A DNA stretch of 64,000 bases from the NCBI RefSeq assembly GCF_002368195.1, contig NZ_AP018178.1, forward strand, positions 2,686,791 to 2,750,790, read 5' to 3'. Below the pieces are notes generated by a model, which saw only the letters and a list, made by a program, of their open reading frames with translations, ran no database searches and was not told where the DNA came from. This DNA comes from Calothrix sp. NIES-2100 (GTDB lineage Bacteria; Cyanobacteriota; Cyanobacteriia; Cyanobacteriales; Nostocaceae). Positions 52,044 through 61,031 of this stretch are shown here, piece after piece. A program made the position numbers and the translations under genes. Each line of letters begins with the position of its first letter. Position 1 is the stretch's first letter.

Positions 52044-52322
52044 TTTTTGTAACTGAATATGACTATCAACTGTTGAGGGAAATTGTCATATTCAAGATTA
52101 TTTTGATTTGGCATCTTTTTTGGCAAAATTACTCATTGACAAAACAACATTTTTTTATTTCACGTTGAAGTGAAGCCGACCGCAAAATATTAAGTTATGT
52201 TTTAATTATTGTATTGATGAAACTTTTATGGTTATACAAGAAAGCGATCGCTATTGCCAAAATTTTTGTGAGCGATCGCTGTTGATACTATAAAGGGGTG
52301 GACATTTGCCCGCCCGTAATAT
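52044..52322. other. Spacer with HIP1 inverted pair
   Basis: AGCGATCGCT occurs twice (52244 and 52271), separated by about 18 nt, forming a possible hairpin between the 3' ends of the two flanking genes, which may end apcF transcription. No gene. Confidence 0.4.
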
Positions 52323-52832
52323 CTAGATATCTGTCTCGCTCAACTCACGAGTGATATGGTCAAATGGTTCATCGACAAAGGCAGTATTAGCTACACCAGC
52401 AGCAGTCACTTGTTCCTTGACAAGTTCCTTGATAATCTGAACACCGCGAACTGTTGGACCGATGGGAACTCCTAGAGAATTATAAGTTTCTCGCAGCCCT
52501 TGCAGCACGCGCTCATCCAATACATTATTATTGCCAGCAACCAGCGCATAGGTAGCGTACCGCAAATAGTAATCTAAATCCCGCAGACAAGCTGCATAAC
52601 GACGAGTGGTATAAGCATTTCCACTAGGACGAATCAACTCTGGCAGTTCATCAAATAATTTAGAACCAGCCTGCTTGACAATTCCCGCCGCATTGGAATT
52701 GATTATTCCCGCAGCTTGGACGCGTGCGGTGCCACTTTCAAAGTAGGATTTTAAGCTGTCGAGCGCATTCCGGTCAAAATACCGTCCAGTGCCGTCATAA
52801 TTCTTAATTAAAGTTGTTACTGCATCGCGCAT
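52323..52832 (-). CDS. apcF: Allophycocyanin beta-18 subunit
   Basis: A 169-residue phycobiliprotein of the phycobilisome core that replaces one ApcB in the terminal-emitter trimer near ApcE. Seen: MRDAVTTLIKNYDGTGRYFD, the globin-like helices, AYTTRRYAACLRDLDYYLRY with the bilin-binding Cys in AACLRD, TNVLDERVLQGL equivalent NNNVLDERVLQGLRETYNSL, and VPIGPTVRGVQIIKEL. The start is the ATG at 52832, behind GGAGAAACCGGA, not the upstream one at 52847. The C-terminus (FDHITRELSETDI) is specific to ApcF. Divergent from glnA with 357 bp between. Confidence 0.93.
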   Translation of the reverse strand: MRDAVTTLIKNYDGTGRYFDRNALDSLKSYFESGTARVQAAGIINSNAAGIVKQAGSKLFDELPELIRPSGNAYTTRRYAACLRDLDYYLRYATYALVAGNNNVLDERVLQGLRETYNSLGVPIGPTVRGVQIIKELVKEQVTAAGVANTAFVDEPFDHITRELSETDI

Positions 52833-53050
52833 TCCGGTTTCTCCCAATCAATACTATCTATGGTTTGATATTTATCTGGCTGCTTTCATGCAGAGTCATT
52901 TTTTTGTGCCAATTACAATATAGATTTCGGCACAAAACAATCTATCCGCTACTTAAGGATTCTATGCCAAAGTTGCCCCTCTAAGATGATATGTTTGTGT
53001 TTTGTACAGATGTTACGGAAAGGTTAAATAACCCCTAAACCAGAAAAACT

Positions 53051-53093
53051 GTAACAAAAACTACAAAATTCTTTAATCTCCTATCCTTAGGAT
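53051..53093 (+). promoter_or_regulatory. NtcA-activated glnA promoter
   Basis: GTA-ACAAAAAC-TAC at 53051-53064 fits the NtcA consensus GTAN8TAC exactly. The -10 box TAGGAT (TAN3T, 53088-53093) lies 23 nt after it, within the distance known for class II NtcA promoters. The ATG of glnA is 97 bp further on. Confidence 0.88.
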
Positions 53094-53189
53094 ATTCCAG
53101 GTGTGTCACAATTGGGTTCAGCTCAGCAGGGTCAGCAAGCTTTGAAGATTCTAGATTGAGTTTATTTAATTGGCAGAGAAGGAGTAACA

Positions 53190-54605
53190 ATGACAACCCC
53201 ACAAGAAGTCTTGAAATTGATTCAAGACCAAAACATTCAGATGATTGATCTGAAATTCATCGATACACCAGGGACATGGCAGCACCTCACCGTGTACCAC
53301 AACCAAATCGATGAAAGTTCATTCTCTGATGGCGTACCTTTCGACGGTTCCAGTATTCGGGGTTGGAAAGGCATCGAAGAGTCAGACATGACAATGGTTC
53401 TCGATCCAAATACTGCCTGGATCGATCCATTCATGAAAGAGCCAACACTAAGTATAATTTGTAGCATTAAAGAACCTCGTACAGGCGAATGGTATAACCG
53501 CTGTCCCCGTGTGATTGCCCAAAAAGCAGTAGACTATTTAGCCTCCACTGGCCTTGGTGACACAGCTTTCTTTGGTCCAGAAGCTGAGTTCTTCATCTTT
53601 GATGATGTCCGCTACGACCAAACCGCCAACGAAGGCTACTACCACGTAGATTCTGTAGAAGGTCGTTGGAACACAGGTAGAAAGGAAAGCCCCAACCTGG
53701 GTTACAAAACACGCTTCAAAGAAGGCTACTTCCCAGTTCCGCCAACTGATAGCTTCCAAGATATCCGTACAGAAATGCTGTTAACAATGGCAGCTTGCGG
53801 CGTACCGATTGAAAAGCAGCACCACGAAGTTGCTACTGGTGGTCAGTGCGAGCTGGGTTTCAGATTTGGTAAGCTAATCGAAGCTGCTGACTGGCTGATG
53901 ACCTACAAATATGTCATCAAGAACGTTGCCAGAAAATATGGTAAAACCGTTACCTTTATGCCAAAACCAATTTTTGGTGATAACGGTTCGGGTATGCACT
54001 GTCACCAGTCTATCTGGAAAGATGGCAAACCTTTATTTGGCGGTGATAAGTATGCTGGTTTGAGTGAAATGGCACTCTACTACATCGGTGGTATTCTCAA
54101 ACACGCACCAGCATTATTGGGAATCACTAACCCCACCACCAACTCTTACAAGCGCTTAGTACCTGGTTATGAAGCACCTGTGAACTTGGCTTACTCCCAA
54201 GGTAACCGTTCAGCTTCTGTCCGCATTCCTCTGTCTGGTACTAACCCCAAAGCCAAGCGTTTAGAGTTCCGTTGTCCGGATGCTACCTCTAACCCTTACT
54301 TAGCATTTGCGGCTATGCTTTGTGCTGGTATTGATGGTATCAAGAATAAAATCCATCCCGGCGAACCCTTAGATAAGAACATCTATGAACTATCTCCAGA
54401 AGAACTGGCGAAGATTCCTTCAACTCCGGGTTCTCTGGATTTAGCGTTGTCAGCACTGGAAAACGATCACGCTTTCTTGACAGACAGCGGTGTATTCACA
54501 GAAGACTTTATCCAAAATTGGATTGAGTACAAGCTAGTTAACGAAGTTAAGCAGTTACAACTGCGTCCTCATCCCTACGAATTTTATCTGTATTACGATT
54601 GCTAA
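53190..54605 (+). CDS. glnA: Glutamine synthetase type I
   Basis: A 471-residue dodecameric enzyme that makes glutamine from glutamate, ammonia and ATP. It has VPFDGSSIRGWKGI (N-terminal beta-grasp), FGPEAEFFIFDDVRYD with metal-binding Glu, CGVPIEKQHHEVATGGQCEL, GDNGSGMHCHQSIWKDGK, NPTTNSYKRLVPGYEAPVNL and RLEFRCPDATSNPYLAFAAM with the conserved Arg and Glu. The tyrosine loop is DKNIYELSPEEL. AGAAGGAG precedes the ATG. An NtcA box drives it, and gifA, encoding its inhibitor, converges from the other side. A terminator follows at 54699. Confidence 0.97.
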   Translation: MTTPQEVLKLIQDQNIQMIDLKFIDTPGTWQHLTVYHNQIDESSFSDGVPFDGSSIRGWKGIEESDMTMVLDPNTAWIDPFMKEPTLSIICSIKEPRTGEWYNRCPRVIAQKAVDYLASTGLGDTAFFGPEAEFFIFDDVRYDQTANEGYYHVDSVEGRWNTGRKESPNLGYKTRFKEGYFPVPPTDSFQDIRTEMLLTMAACGVPIEKQHHEVATGGQCELGFRFGKLIEAADWLMTYKYVIKNVARKYGKTVTFMPKPIFGDNGSGMHCHQSIWKDGKPLFGGDKYAGLSEMALYYIGGILKHAPALLGITNPTTNSYKRLVPGYEAPVNLAYSQGNRSASVRIPLSGTNPKAKRLEFRCPDATSNPYLAFAAMLCAGIDGIKNKIHPGEPLDKNIYELSPEELAKIPSTPGSLDLALSALENDHAFLTDSGVFTEDFIQNWIEYKLVNEVKQLQLRPHPYEFYLYYDC

Positions 54606-54698
54606 TTCTCATAACTAGCATCAGGAGGCAAAAGGAAAGAAAGCTGATGAGATAAGTTTTTTACCTTTTGCAACTGATATTTCTTGCTGCTAATTTTT

Positions 54699-54729
54699 AA
54701 GCCACCTTTAGGGGTGGCTTTTTTTTTAG
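54699..54729 (+). terminator. glnA terminator
   Basis: AAGCCACC (54699-54706), loop, GGTGGCTT (54713-54720), followed by nine or more T. Confidence 0.85.
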
Positions 54730-54750
54730 AGTTAATTACTGTCAGGATGC

Positions 54751-54776
54751 AAAACCCCCTTCAGAATCAAGGGGGC
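54751..54776 (-). terminator. gifA-side terminator
   Basis: On the reverse strand CCCCCTT (54775-54769), loop of seven bases, AAGGGGG (54761-54755), followed by TTTTGC. It lies 80 bp after the gifA stop and insulates gifA from glnA. Confidence 0.7.
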
Positions 54777-54856
54777 ATTTATGAAAGCTGAGACACCTGA
54801 TTTGTCATTCATGGTGTGTTATTTTCTCCTTCAACTCAGCTAATAATACTTGCAAC

Positions 54857-55057
54857 CTAACTCATACCAGCGTGGCTGCTGCCATAAAGTGTGCGAGTAG
54901 CTTGGTCTATCTTTCCTTGAGTGGGGTTCCAGTAGTGGGACATTTCTTCAGGAAGACCGAGTTCTTGTGCGCTACGCATCAGCATCGATTGTTGACGTTT
55001 CTTGACTTCTTGATATTGACGCGCCATGATTGCACGAGATTTTTCTTCAATAGACAT
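54857..55057 (-). CDS. gifA: Glutamine synthetase inactivating factor (IF7A type)
   Basis: A 66-residue basic protein that binds glutamine synthetase and blocks it when ammonium is plentiful. MSIEEKSRAIMARQYQEVKK, QQSMLMRSAQELGLPEEMSH and YWNPTQGKIDQATRTLYG match the IF7-type factors of Anabaena; arginine and lysine residues needed for the contact are spread over the helix. AGGGAGGAC (reverse strand) precedes the start. An NtcA box lies 77 bp upstream, in agreement with NtcA repression of gif genes. Same neighbourhood (next to glnA) as in Anabaena sp. PCC 7120, from memory. Confidence 0.92.
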   Translation of the reverse strand: MSIEEKSRAIMARQYQEVKKRQQSMLMRSAQELGLPEEMSHYWNPTQGKIDQATRTLYGSSHAGMS

Positions 55058-55133
55058 AACTAAGTCCTCCCTAGTTTTTTATTTATAGATAATTGTTTTT
55101 TGTCTCTATGAATTTAATATAGCAAACAATTCT

Positions 55134-55147
55134 GTAACAATGACTAC
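55134..55147 (-). promoter_or_regulatory. NtcA box of gifA
   Basis: GTA-ACAATGAC-TAC on the forward strand, GTA-GTCATTGT-TAC on the reverse, an exact GTAN8TAC site that is palindromic. It lies 77 bp before the gifA ATG, among possible -35/-10 elements (TTGTTT and TATATT), a position consistent with repression. Confidence 0.82.
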
Positions 55148-55505
55148 AAAATTGATTTTTGCAACAAAATTTAACATAAAATCTTACTTTGCTAGGAAAG
55201 AAAACCATGTTTATTTATTCCCAAATGCCTATTAAACTCAGACATCTGGCTTAGGGATGCGATCGCACACAGCTGTACATCTGCCTTAAGGTCAATCGCT
55301 TATTCGTTACACTTATTTATATTTGAGGAGGAAATTCTCAGAAAGTTCAAAACCGTGCTTGCTCAGATGTTCTTTGATCATCGATTCTGCCCACGGCGGC
55401 GATCGCAGCCAAAATCATTTTTCTCCAGACTGCTGTTGTCTTGAGAGAGTACTACTTTACCATCAACAGCAGATGAAAACCTAATTAACAAAAGTTAATC
55501 AAGCT
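55148..55505. other. Intergenic, no gene seen
   Basis: About 360 bp of promoter-type spacer between gifA and the ferritin-like gene with several HIP1 sites (GCGATCGC near 55259, 55399); nothing else recognised. Confidence 0.4.
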
Positions 55506-56396
55506 ATGACAGTTATTTACCCCCGGAAATTTCAGAATGCGATGAGTGCGAGAGATATCCTCAAAAGAGTAGTAAGCGATCGCGAACTGCATCTCATTAC
55601 CCTCAATCGCTATCGCTACAGCGAACAACGCAGTTGTAAAGACTTGACAGAAATAATTGAACAACTAGATGGACAACCCAAGGAACTGATCAAGGATTTA
55701 TCCCACCATATATCCGATGAAGCGCGTCATGCGATGTGGTTGACAGATTTGCTGGTAGATTTGGGGGCAGATATTGGTAAGCCACCAGGTACTTCCTATA
55801 TCGACGAATTCGATCGGCTGATAGACCGAGAATCATATACCACCAAAAGTGACTTAGAAGACGCTATCATTGCCGCGTTAGCAGCAATTAACATTACCGA
55901 AAAGCGGGGTTGCGAGTATTTCTCTGCCCACATCTACGCCTTGAAGAAAGCACCACAAACTGAAGAAAACATTAAGATTCGCGAAACCATTGAAAAAATT
56001 CTGCCAGAAGAAGCCGGACACGTCCGCTGGGGTAATCGCTGGCTAGCACAAATAGCAGATAAAAGTCCAGAACATCGGCAAAAAGTTGAGCAAGCCAAGC
56101 TTAAGTATGCCGCAATTGAACAAGCGGCGTTTGAGTCGGGCGATATCACCTTAGGTGCAGAACTGCGGCGGGTTGCCAAGTTAGTGGAAGTAGCAAATAC
56201 CTTACCTCTGTGGCAACGTCCCCAGTACCTCATGGAACGGTTACCACAAACATTGCTAGCACCTGAGTTGCAGTTAGTAAGGGTTGAGGCAGCACAAAAA
56301 GCTTGGCAGCGAGACCCCCAAGCATTTATGGAGAAATTTGTGCCTATGTTCCTCAATGGGATTCAGAAACAGGAGAAAACGGGGAGTAGAGAGTAG
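55506..56396 (+). CDS. Ferritin-like diiron protein
   Basis: A 296-residue helical protein with two E-x-x-H motifs in place for a diiron site: ISDEARHAMWLTDLL (about 70-85) and LPEEAGHVRWGNRWL (about 170-185), and further Glu in DRELHLITLNRYRYSEQR and NITEKRGCEYF. This is the ferritin-like (rubrerythrin or hydroxylase) fold. Which reaction it performs is not clear; related cyanobacterial proteins are described only as ferritin-like domain proteins. The last 80 residues (PQYLMERLPQTLLAPELQLV) form an extra helical domain. Its 3' end runs into a repeat; the single-gene unit ends with a hairpin near 56631. Confidence 0.8.
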   Translation: MTVIYPRKFQNAMSARDILKRVVSDRELHLITLNRYRYSEQRSCKDLTEIIEQLDGQPKELIKDLSHHISDEARHAMWLTDLLVDLGADIGKPPGTSYIDEFDRLIDRESYTTKSDLEDAIIAALAAINITEKRGCEYFSAHIYALKKAPQTEENIKIRETIEKILPEEAGHVRWGNRWLAQIADKSPEHRQKVEQAKLKYAAIEQAAFESGDITLGAELRRVAKLVEVANTLPLWQRPQYLMERLPQTLLAPELQLVRVEAAQKAWQRDPQAFMEKFVPMFLNGIQKQEKTGSRE

Positions 56397-57025
56397 GGGT
56401 TAGGGGGATGTGCTTCTCTTCTTTCAAAGGGAGACGCGCAAGGCACGAGAGGCTGCACCAACGACTTCGCGGTAGTTGAGCGTTCGCGTAGCGGACGCAC
56501 CAGAAGCCGAAACTCAGCAACCGGGAGATGAGGGAGTGTGGAAAGTTTTCTTCCCCCTCTCTTTGCCCTGCCCATACATGTCCACTTGAGCTTCTAACGC
56601 TTATTCCACAGGCATTTTACCCCACCCCTCAATCCCCAACAGAGCAAGCTCTGTTGGGGATTTTTTGGGTTTAGATAAAACAGGGGTGGGGGGAGGCGGA
56701 TCTTGATTGTTGCGAGAAAAGGCAAAATTACGTCTTGGCAAGGGTTTCACGTTAAGTTGACACCCATGCCCCATGCCCCATCTGCTTTATCTGCAAACTT
56801 AGCTGGAAATGCTCACTTCAGATACTTTAATAAAAATAAACAGTCTAGGAATCTGGGTAACAGACAAGATAAAGTTAGACGCAGAATACATATAAATCAC
56901 GATCGCCGCAATTTAGAAGAAGCCTAATAGAGTTGTATAATAAGCCCGTCTCTTCCTTAATAACATCAAAACATTTCGTTTAAGGCTGGCCGAATTTCTG
57001 TTTTCTGTACCCTGATAAGGAGCAT
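56397..57025. other. Repeat-filled spacer
   Basis: About 630 bp: a GGGAGACGCGCAAGGCACG-type short-repeat block (56426-56520), the hairpin at 56631-56668, and a 74-codon open stretch without translation signal that I do not accept as a gene. Confidence 0.45.
56631..56668 (+). terminator. Terminator-like hairpin
   Basis: AATCCCCAACAGAG, loop CAAG, CTCTGTTGGGGATT, then TTTTGGG. Perfect 14-bp stem. Confidence 0.7.
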
Positions 57026-60000
57026 ATGTGGCAAAAAGAAACACAAGATAGTGCAATAGTCCGTTTGGCATTACTGCTAGCGATAGGAACTATGCCTATG
57101 GCAGTAAATCTTTTAGTACCAACACAGATACTGGCACAATCTGCAACTGATGCTCCCGCTTTTCCACTACCAAAAACATTGGAAAATGGGACTACAGTGC
57201 GGATTGATGGTTCCAGTGGCTTAAGTGCAATCAACGAAAACCTCAAACAAAGTTTTGAAAAACAGTTTTCTGGTACGAAGGTGGAAGTTGCAGCTAACGG
57301 CACTGATGCGGCACTGAAAGCTGTGCTAGATGGAAAAGTAGATATAGCAGCACTCGGTCGTGGCTTGACCAAAGAAGAACAAGCACAAGGTCTAGAGCAA
57401 GTGCGCTTGTACCGAGAAAAAATTGCGATTATTGTGGGTGAGGAGAATCCTTTCAAGGAAAGCTTGACTAGTAGGCAATTCGCCAGGATTTTCCGGGGAC
57501 AAATTACAGATTGGTCGCAATTGGGAGGCGCTAAGGGGAAAATTCGTGTGATCGATCGCCCGACAACTAGCGATACTCGCAATACTTTTCGGACTTATCC
57601 TAGCTTTAAGACTGCTAACTTTGCTACAGGCGCTACGGCAACTCAAGTAGCTGATGATAACACCACAGAAATTGTCAAACAACTGGGTAAAGACGGAATT
57701 AGCTACGCCTTAGCCAATGAGGTATCCCAGCTACCTGGTGTGCGAGTTCTCCAGGTAGATCAACTATCTCCAACAGAGGCTAAATATCCCTTCTCCCAAC
57801 CTTTAGTTTACGTCTACAAAAAAAATCCCAGCATCGGCACGGCAGGTTTTTTAGGCTTTGCGATCGCACCACCAGGACAGCAAGCCATAGAAGCAGCCAG
57901 AACAACTCAAGCAGCTGCTTTCGCCCAAGGCGAATTACAAGCATTGGCGACAACTGCTGCTACCTCGCCTACAGCTGAAGCGACAACCGTTGCTATAGAT
58001 GCTAATGCAACTACTGCCCCTACCGATACCTCAGCAAATCCTCCGGCTAATAACAAAAACCCTGTGTCAATAGACACACCTTTTTTGCTACTATTACCTT
58101 TGTTGGTGCTTGGTGTTTTGGGTGGATTATCTTATTTGTGGACGAAAAGACGACCATCGACAGCTGAGATTGCAGACAAAGATTCCGAATCAACTCTTCC
58201 TTCCACTGCCGAAGACGCGAAATTACCCGCAGGCGCAGGGGTAGCCATAACCTCTGATCCAGGATTAACTGAGGATACAACAAATAACGGCGAAGCGGCA
58301 TGGCATACAGAAGCTCCCGCAGCAGTTGTCAATACTTCTTATCCACACCTGCCGGAAGTGCCTAAAGTAGCATCTGATAGCGAGTTGCCAAAGGCCTCTG
58401 TAGCATCTACTGCCGATCATTCAGAAGAGCCTATAGTTGCATCCAATATCGAAAATTGGCACGAAGAACAACCACAGCCAGAATCTAACATTACAGAAAA
58501 TCTTGCCGCAACTGGCGGTAGTGGTATTGAAGAGTCTAACTTCTATGATAACACAAATCCAACAGGAAATAGCAACTATTCTCTATGGGATTCACCAGAC
58601 TCTGATCTACCAGTAATAGAAACAGCAGCGACAATTCCCGATTTACCGGATTTTCCAGAACAGACAACAGATGGGGGATTACCAGTAATAGAGACAGCAG
58701 CGACAATTCCCGATTTACCGGATTTTCCAGAACAGACAACGGATGGGGGATTACCAGTAATAGAGACAGCAGCGACAATTCCCGATTTACCGGATTTTCC
58801 AGAACAGACAACGGATGGGGAATTACCAGTAATAGAGACAGCAGCGACAATTCCCGATTTACCGGATTTTCCAGACTTAGCATTAGATGCAGTTGCAGAC
58901 GAAGCAGAATCAACTGCTGACGGGACAGAAGAAGAGATCATCGAAATAGTCTCAAATCTGCCAGAACAGACAACAGAAGCAGCATCAAATCTGCCAGAAG
59001 ATGTATCTGTGAGTAACTTAGGAGCATTAGCTGGTGGCGCAGCGGTAGCAGCAGGCGCAGGAATTGGCGCTTGGGCGAAAATTTATGACAGTAACGAAGA
59101 TTCAGAAAACAATAACAGCAATGATGCAGCAATAGTTGAGGATAGTGTAAACCTCAGATCCCACACACCCAAATGGGCTTATGTGTCGTGGCTTATTTCC
59201 GACAATCAAAAGCAAGCAATACAAGATTCCAGTTCCCGATTAGCGCTGCGGCTGTTTGATGTTACGGATATGGATCTGAGTTATCAGAGTCCCCATCTGG
59301 TGCAAGAGTACGAATGTGACACCACAGCACACGATCGCTTTGTGGAAATACCAAAGAGCGATCGCAACTACATCGCCGAAATAGGCTATGTGACAGAAGG
59401 CGATCGCTGGGTGAAAATAGCCCATTCCGCAATTGTGCGTGTCTTTAGCAATCCCTTCATCCCAGGTGAAGAAACCGCTGATTTAGCAGACAACAATCTC
59501 GAAGACAGCATTATCTTCACACCCCAAACAAAAGAATCAGCTACTGTCTCGTGGCAGCTTGCCGATGTGAACAAACAAGTATTGCAGGATACAGGTTATT
59601 CATTGGCACTGCGGATATACGATGTCACCAGTATCGATCTCAGCTACCAAACTCCTCAGTTCATCGAGCAGTATGAAATTGACCCCACAACAGAAAATAG
59701 CGTAGTCGCAATTCCCCAGAGCGATCGCGACTACATCGCCGAAATTGGCTATGCTACAGATAGCGAACACTGGGTATCAATAGCTCGTTCCGAGATGGTG
59801 CGCGTTTTCAGCCATCATGGCAGCAAAGACAAAGATGATGCTGGCTTAATAGATACAAATGAGACAAATCTCGAAAGCAGCATTATCCTCACACCCCGGA
59901 CTGCCAAATGGGCTTATGTAACTTGGTACATACCAGAACCTCAAGAGCAAGTATTGCTTGATAGTGGGATTTCCCAACTAGTAATCAAGCTCTTTGATGT

Positions 60001-60430
60001 CACTGGTATCGACCTGAGTTATCAAAATCCCCAGCTAGTACAGCAGTATGAATGTGAAGTATTCTCACGCGATCGCTTTGTCGCCATTCCCAACAGCGAT
60101 CGCGACTACATCGTAGAAATTGGCTATGTTACAGAAGGCGATCGTTGGGAATCACTAGCCCGTTCCGCCACTGTTCGCATCTTCAGCCGTCCCTACCCAG
60201 ATTTTTGGTTTGTGGCCGATGCTGAGATCATTGTCCACGGAGCAACAGAGCCAGATGCAACCGTAAATATTGCCGGACACCCCATTAAAATTAAGCCAGA
60301 TGGAACCTTCCATTTCCGTGTCCCCTTCAGTGATAGCTTCATCGAGTACCTAATGACAGCAACTTCTGCACATGGAAAACAGACAAAAACCATACATAAG
60401 AAGTTCTCCCAGGAAACTCCAGAAGACTAG
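57026..60430 (+). CDS. PstS-like substrate-binding / DUF4912 fusion protein
   Basis: A 1134-residue exported protein. Signal sequence (about 10-35), then a PstS-type substrate-binding domain (about 45-290) with TVRIDGSSGLSAINENLKQS, VDIAALGRGLTKEEQ, FRGQITDWSQLGG and VIDRPTTSDTRNTFRTY. A membrane helix (FLLLLPLLVLGVLGGLSYLW, near 355) is followed by a disordered acidic part with four copies of a 24-residue repeat (LPVIETAATIPDLPDFPEQT). The C-terminal 440 residues hold three DUF4912 domains (for example WAYVSWLISD, LFDVTDMDLSYQ, EIPKSDRNYIAEIGYVTEGD). AAGGAG precedes the ATG. Perhaps a membrane-anchored ligand sensor; no phosphate transport genes adjoin. Confidence 0.85.
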   Translation: MWQKETQDSAIVRLALLLAIGTMPMAVNLLVPTQILAQSATDAPAFPLPKTLENGTTVRIDGSSGLSAINENLKQSFEKQFSGTKVEVAANGTDAALKAVLDGKVDIAALGRGLTKEEQAQGLEQVRLYREKIAIIVGEENPFKESLTSRQFARIFRGQITDWSQLGGAKGKIRVIDRPTTSDTRNTFRTYPSFKTANFATGATATQVADDNTTEIVKQLGKDGISYALANEVSQLPGVRVLQVDQLSPTEAKYPFSQPLVYVYKKNPSIGTAGFLGFAIAPPGQQAIEAARTTQAAAFAQGELQALATTAATSPTAEATTVAIDANATTAPTDTSANPPANNKNPVSIDTPFLLLLPLLVLGVLGGLSYLWTKRRPSTAEIADKDSESTLPSTAEDAKLPAGAGVAITSDPGLTEDTTNNGEAAWHTEAPAAVVNTSYPHLPEVPKVASDSELPKASVASTADHSEEPIVASNIENWHEEQPQPESNITENLAATGGSGIEESNFYDNTNPTGNSNYSLWDSPDSDLPVIETAATIPDLPDFPEQTTDGGLPVIETAATIPDLPDFPEQTTDGGLPVIETAATIPDLPDFPEQTTDGELPVIETAATIPDLPDFPDLALDAVADEAESTADGTEEEIIEIVSNLPEQTTEAASNLPEDVSVSNLGALAGGAAVAAGAGIGAWAKIYDSNEDSENNNSNDAAIVEDSVNLRSHTPKWAYVSWLISDNQKQAIQDSSSRLALRLFDVTDMDLSYQSPHLVQEYECDTTAHDRFVEIPKSDRNYIAEIGYVTEGDRWVKIAHSAIVRVFSNPFIPGEETADLADNNLEDSIIFTPQTKESATVSWQLADVNKQVLQDTGYSLALRIYDVTSIDLSYQTPQFIEQYEIDPTTENSVVAIPQSDRDYIAEIGYATDSEHWVSIARSEMVRVFSHHGSKDKDDAGLIDTNETNLESSIILTPRTAKWAYVTWYIPEPQEQVLLDSGISQLVIKLFDVTGIDLSYQNPQLVQQYECEVFSRDRFVAIPNSDRDYIVEIGYVTEGDRWESLARSATVRIFSRPYPDFWFVADAEIIVHGATEPDATVNIAGHPIKIKPDGTFHFRVPFSDSFIEYLMTATSAHGKQTKTIHKKFSQETPED
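58607..58877 (+). repeat. 72-nt coding tandem repeat, four copies
   Basis: Copies begin at 58607, 58679, 58751 and 58823 (each ccagtaatagaGACAGC...), with only a few base differences; the last copy is incomplete. Encodes LPVIETAATIPDLPDFPEQT plus TDGG. Near identity between copies points to recent expansion. Confidence 0.9.
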
Positions 60431-61031
60431 GACTCCGCCACATTAATTTTGATCCGCAGCAAGATCCCCGACTTCTTTAAGAAGCCGGGGATCTAACATA
60501 TCGCCCCCTCTGCCCCATGACGGCAGTTGCTACAACGGAGGAGACCTCAACGCCAGTTCGCTCAAGTCGGGAAACCCGCCCACGCGACTGGCTCCGCAAC
60601 GCACTGCCTGCCCCATGCCCCAATCCCTATTTTCCCGTCAGCTTGGTGAAATATGGATGTACAATACAAATAAATGTTGATAGACTCCTCAAGCGATTCT
60701 GCCACAGAAATGAGAACGCGTTGAATCTGCATATTCTGTGCAAAACCTACAGTCAGTACGATTGAGTAAATAGTGGTCTATTCATCAATATTGGGGATAT
60801 TTCGTTAAATCTATCTCAACAACAAATCAAAACTCTCAGGCTGTTGACTTGGAGATCTGCGCAATCAACGGCATTGAGGTTTATATGCAGCAATTAACAG
60901 CATAGTATTTCTGGCTAGGAAAGCGATCGCCTAAATAAAGCACCCATTGGCAACCGTTGAAACAATGAGCTAAAAACGAATGTCCAATGAGTAATGACCA
61001 ATAACCAATGACAATCTAGAGGAATCAGACA
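60431..61031. other. Spacer with palindrome, no gene
   Basis: Holds the third 'GATCCCCGACTTC' palindrome (60462-60494) and repeat words such as CAATGAGTAATGACCAATAA (60985). An 82-codon frame at 60517-60765 looks like spacer (Pro/Arg-rich) and is not accepted. Confidence 0.4.
60462..60494. repeat. 'GATCCCCGACTTC' palindrome, copy 3
   Basis: AGATCCCCGACTTCTT and AAGAAGCCGGGGATCT, with one mismatch. It follows the end of the PstS/DUF4912 gene by 31 bp and could act as its transcript end. Confidence 0.75.

Noticed and set aside
56703..56927. 74-codon forward frame
   Set aside because: Starts with no binding site, passes through a repeat and lacks protein-like structure.
58607..58877. Regular repeats considered as a CRISPR array
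   Set aside because: The 72-nt units are direct, contiguous and in frame with the surrounding coding sequence; there are no unique spacers.
60517..60765. 82-codon forward frame
   Set aside because: Pro/Arg-rich translation of spacer and repeat; no signals.
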